From: Vulcanimicrobiota bacterium
GTDB lineage: Bacteria; Vulcanimicrobiota; Vulcanimicrobiia; Vulcanimicrobiales; Vulcanimicrobiaceae
Assembly (NCBI GenBank): GCA_027306785.1
Contig: DAHUZB010000018.1
Location: forward strand, 62,001-126,000
Length of the DNA stretch: 64,000 bases
Reading direction: 5' to 3'
Made by a program: the position numbers and the translations under genes. Positions 61,706 through 64,000 of the stretch are shown here, piece by piece; within the stretch, counting starts at the first letter, position 1; the number at the start of each line of letters is the position of its first letter. The notes under the pieces were generated by a model, which was not told where the DNA came from, did no database searches, and was given only the letters and a program-made list of their open reading frames with translations.

Positions 61706-63130
61706 ATGCGAACTCCCGCAAACGTTCCCCGCGCGGCTATGATGCGCACGATGACGACGATCGGCAGCATCGCGCGGACGCCGCGCGCCCGCACCGCGAC
61801 GGTGCTCGCGTTCGTCGCACTCCTTGCGATTGCGGCGGCGTACGGTGCGATCGTGCTGGCGGGCACGAAGACGGGCGCCGCGCTTGCGTTCCTCTGCGTC
61901 GCGGGTCCCATCCTCGGCTACCTCGCGATCCTGCGCCCGTTCCTCGTTCCGTTCGGCCTCTACATCGCGCTCGTGCCCTTCGATAATCTGCTCGCGCTCT
62001 CGCCCGCCGGTACGCTCACGCGGCTGCTCGCCGCCGCGTCCGGTGCGGTCTTCGCCTTGTGGCTGCTGCGCACGCGGCGCTTCGTCGTGCCGGATCGCTC
62101 GCTGCTGCTCTGGGGCGCGCTCGTGCTCTGGATCGTCGCGTCGTTCGCGTGGGCGCTCGATCCCGCCGAAGGGACGGCGCCCGCGGCGAGCTTCGCGCAA
62201 CTGGTCGCGCTCTACGCGGTCGTCTCGTTCATGCCGATCGACGCGGAGCGCCTGCGGCTCTTGCTGCGGCTTACGATCGCGGCGGGCGTCGCGAGCGCCG
62301 CCTACGGGGCGTGGGTCTTCGGACACGGCGCGGATATCGCCGGCGGCGGACGCCTCTTTCTCGCTAACGCCGCGAACCTCTCGGCGGCGACGAACTTTAT
62401 CGATCCCAACCAGTATGCGGCGGCGCTGCTGCTCCCGCTCGCGCTCGCGCTCGGTGCGATTCTTCAGGCCCGCGGAGCCGCGGCGCGCGCGGCGTATGCG
62501 GCGTCGCTTGCCGTCATCGGGTACGGCATCGCGATCAGCGGCTCGCGCGGTGCGCTCCTCGCGGTGGGCGCGATGCTCGCGTACGTCCTGCTGCGCTCGC
62601 GTCGACGCCTGATCGTCGTCGCGCTCGGCGTGGGCGGCGTGGCGCTCGCACTCGCGCTCGAACCGTCGGGCCTTGCGCGGTTTTCGAATGCCGCCTCAAC
62701 CGGCGGCGCCGGACGTTCGGATATCTGGTCGGTCGGCGCGCTCGCCCTGCGCGATCGGTGGCTTGCGGGCGCAGGCTTCGGCAATTTTCCGACCGCGTTC
62801 GATCACGCGTTTCTGCGCGTCTCGCAGGCCTATTACACCGGCTGGCACCGCGCGCCGCACGATATTCTGCTCGGCTGGGCGGTCGAGCTCGGCGCGATCG
62901 GCGCGCTTTTGCTGCTCGCCGCATGGGTCGCGCAGGTTCGTCAGCTTCGCGGCATCGCGCGTGACTCGCGTCTCTATCCGACGCGCGTCGCGCTCGAGGC
63001 GAGCCTGATCGCGCTCTTCGTCGCGAGCATCTTCCTCGACACGATGACGCAGAAGTATCTGTGGCTCGCGTTCATGCTCGTCGCCTTGACCCGCACCGCT
63101 GCGCTCGCCGCGCCGGAGAATCACCGATGA
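61706..63130 (+). CDS. O-antigen polymerase/ligase (Wzy/WaaL-like)
   Basis: A 474-residue membrane protein with about 11-12 helices and the Wzy_C motif (ISGSRGALLAVGAMLAYVLL), followed by a periplasmic loop with GRSDIW and WHRAPHDILLGW. It polymerises or ligates polysaccharide repeat units. The start is uncertain: ATG 61706 has a weak TAGGG ahead, while ATG 61739 or 61751 are alternatives. It overlaps the aminotransferase start by 4 bases (ATGA). Confidence 0.85.
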   Translation: MRTPANVPRAAMMRTMTTIGSIARTPRARTATVLAFVALLAIAAAYGAIVLAGTKTGAALAFLCVAGPILGYLAILRPFLVPFGLYIALVPFDNLLALSPAGTLTRLLAAASGAVFALWLLRTRRFVVPDRSLLLWGALVLWIVASFAWALDPAEGTAPAASFAQLVALYAVVSFMPIDAERLRLLLRLTIAAGVASAAYGAWVFGHGADIAGGGRLFLANAANLSAATNFIDPNQYAAALLLPLALALGAILQARGAAARAAYAASLAVIGYGIAISGSRGALLAVGAMLAYVLLRSRRRLIVVALGVGGVALALALEPSGLARFSNAASTGGAGRSDIWSVGALALRDRWLAGAGFGNFPTAFDHAFLRVSQAYYTGWHRAPHDILLGWAVELGAIGALLLLAAWVAQVRQLRGIARDSRLYPTRVALEASLIALFVASIFLDTMTQKYLWLAFMLVALTRTAALAAPENHR

Positions 63131-64000
63131 GAACGACCTTTCTTCCCTATTGCCGCCCCACGCTCGACGACGACGAGATCGCGTCGGTCGTCGCGACGCT
63201 GCGTGCCGGATGGCTCACGAGCGGACCCGCCGTCGCGGAGTTCGAGCAGGCATTCGCGCGCGCGGCCGAGGTTCCGCATGCAATCGCGCTCAACAGCTGC
63301 ACCGCCGCATTGCATGTGGCGCTGCGCGCAATGGGGGTCGGTCCGGGCGACGACGTGGTGATGCCCTCACTCACCTTCGTGGCGGGCGCGCAGTGCGTGC
63401 TCGAACTCGGCGCGCGCCCGGTTTTCGCCGATATCGACCCGCGCACGTTCAGCGTGAGCGCGCGTACGATCGAGGCGGCGCTGACCGAACGCACGCGCGT
63501 CGTGATCGCGATGCCCTATGCGGGGAGGCCGCTCGATATCGACGCGGTGGTATCGCTCGCGCACGCGCGCGGAATCCGCGTGCTCGAGGACGCGGCGCAT
63601 GCGGTCGGCACGCTCGATCGCGGACGATGGGCCGGCGCGCGCGCGGATGCGGCGGCATACAGCTTTTATGCGACCAAGAATCTGAGCACGGGCGAAGGCG
63701 GGATGCTCGTGACCCACGATGCCGTGCTCGCCGAGCGCGCGCGCGTGCTCGCGCTACACGGTATGGATCGCGACGCCTGGAAGCGCTACAGCGCGACCGG
63801 ATCGTGGCGCTACGACGTGCGGGAGCCAGGCTTCAAGTACAACCTGGCCGATCCGCTCGCGGCGCTCGGGCTCGCGGGGCTGGAACGTCTGGATGCGCGT
63901 CAAACGCGCCGCGCCGAGATCGCGTGCATCTACACCGAACGCATCGCCGCGCTGCCCGGACTCCAAGCTCAAGCAGAGGTCGATCGTGATGACGATCGGA
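63127..64000 (+). CDS. DegT/DnrJ/EryC1 sugar aminotransferase (partial, C-terminus cut)
   Basis: The first 291 residues of a PLP-dependent sugar aminotransferase. Signatures are RAGWLTSGPAVAEFEQAFA, ALNSCTAALHVAL, PSLTFVAGA, RVLEDAAHAVGT and the PLP-lysine motif SFYATKNLSTGEGGML. It adds an amino group to a keto-sugar nucleotide for the polysaccharide. The frame runs off the right end of the window. Confidence 0.92.
   Translation, partial: MRTTFLPYCRPTLDDDEIASVVATLRAGWLTSGPAVAEFEQAFARAAEVPHAIALNSCTAALHVALRAMGVGPGDDVVMPSLTFVAGAQCVLELGARPVFADIDPRTFSVSARTIEAALTERTRVVIAMPYAGRPLDIDAVVSLAHARGIRVLEDAAHAVGTLDRGRWAGARADAAAYSFYATKNLSTGEGGMLVTHDAVLAERARVLALHGMDRDAWKRYSATGSWRYDVREPGFKYNLADPLAALGLAGLERLDARQTRRAEIACIYTERIAALPGLQAQAEVDRDDDR

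Overview
This window is about two-thirds G+C by eye and very densely coded. Most neighbouring genes overlap by 1 to 32 bases or sit within 15 bases of each other, and GTG and TTG starts are common. The gene content points to a diderm bacterium: it has Mla-type lipid transport and a Wza/Wzc capsule exporter, which imply an outer membrane. It also has features typical of the Terrabacteria side of the tree: a PASTA-domain Ser/Thr kinase next to a penicillin-binding protein, a SpoIID/LytB-domain protein, and RsbU-like phosphatase signalling. A member of Eremiobacterota (WPS-2) or a related uncultured high-GC phylum would fit. That assignment is inferred from gene content and has not been tested against any database.

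Layout. 1-4481: end of a glycolate-oxidase iron-sulfur subunit gene (cut by the window), an unknown protein, an HhH-GPD DNA glycosylase and a PAS-PAS-GAF-SpoIIE-HATPase regulator. 4478-10425: an ArsB-like anion transporter, then a diguanylate cyclase, a Cache-GGDEF-EAL protein and a Xer recombinase; a small AT-rich region with DnaA-box-like motifs precedes the cyclase. 10427-18793: a DUF4097-like lipoprotein, an FAD oxidase, ketopantoate reductase and the mla genes. The mla genes are split by a low-GC islet (about 15045-16926) carrying a secreted protein that appears to start at AUU and three tiny coupled frames. 18786-26476: rph, glmS, rpoZ, gmk, an acyl-CoA ligase, an NFACT/RqcH protein and an EAL phosphodiesterase.

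26597-46081: sod, then a continuous minus-strand chain of 17 genes running from carA to a quinone oxidoreductase with no gap above 15 bases. In transcription order: carA, a BatD-like/MoxR/DUF58/VWA module, pdxH, a membrane protein, carB, an unknown CxxC protein, pbpA, the PASTA kinase, ruvC-ruvA-ruvB, spoIID, a PilZ protein, queA and the oxidoreductase. 46141-52541: marC (plus strand) and valS-pyrR-pyrB-pyrC (minus), so the pyrimidine pathway is spread over two adjacent chains. 52152-64000: an exopolysaccharide locus with Wza, Wzc, a small receiver protein and a lipoprotein on the minus strand. On the plus strand are a double glycosyltransferase, a FemAB/GNAT-like enzyme, an initiating sugar-phosphate transferase, a Wzx flippase, an O-antigen polymerase/ligase and a DegT aminotransferase (cut by the window).

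Recurring themes are cyclic-di-GMP signalling (two GGDEF proteins, one of them a GGDEF-EAL hybrid, one separate EAL protein and one PilZ protein) and envelope building. No tRNA, rRNA, CRISPR array or intact insertion sequence was seen. The most unusual places are the islet inside the mla operon, the palindromic repeat that supplies the C-termini of two convergent genes, the internally duplicated glycosyltransferase, and the 17-gene mixed-function chain.
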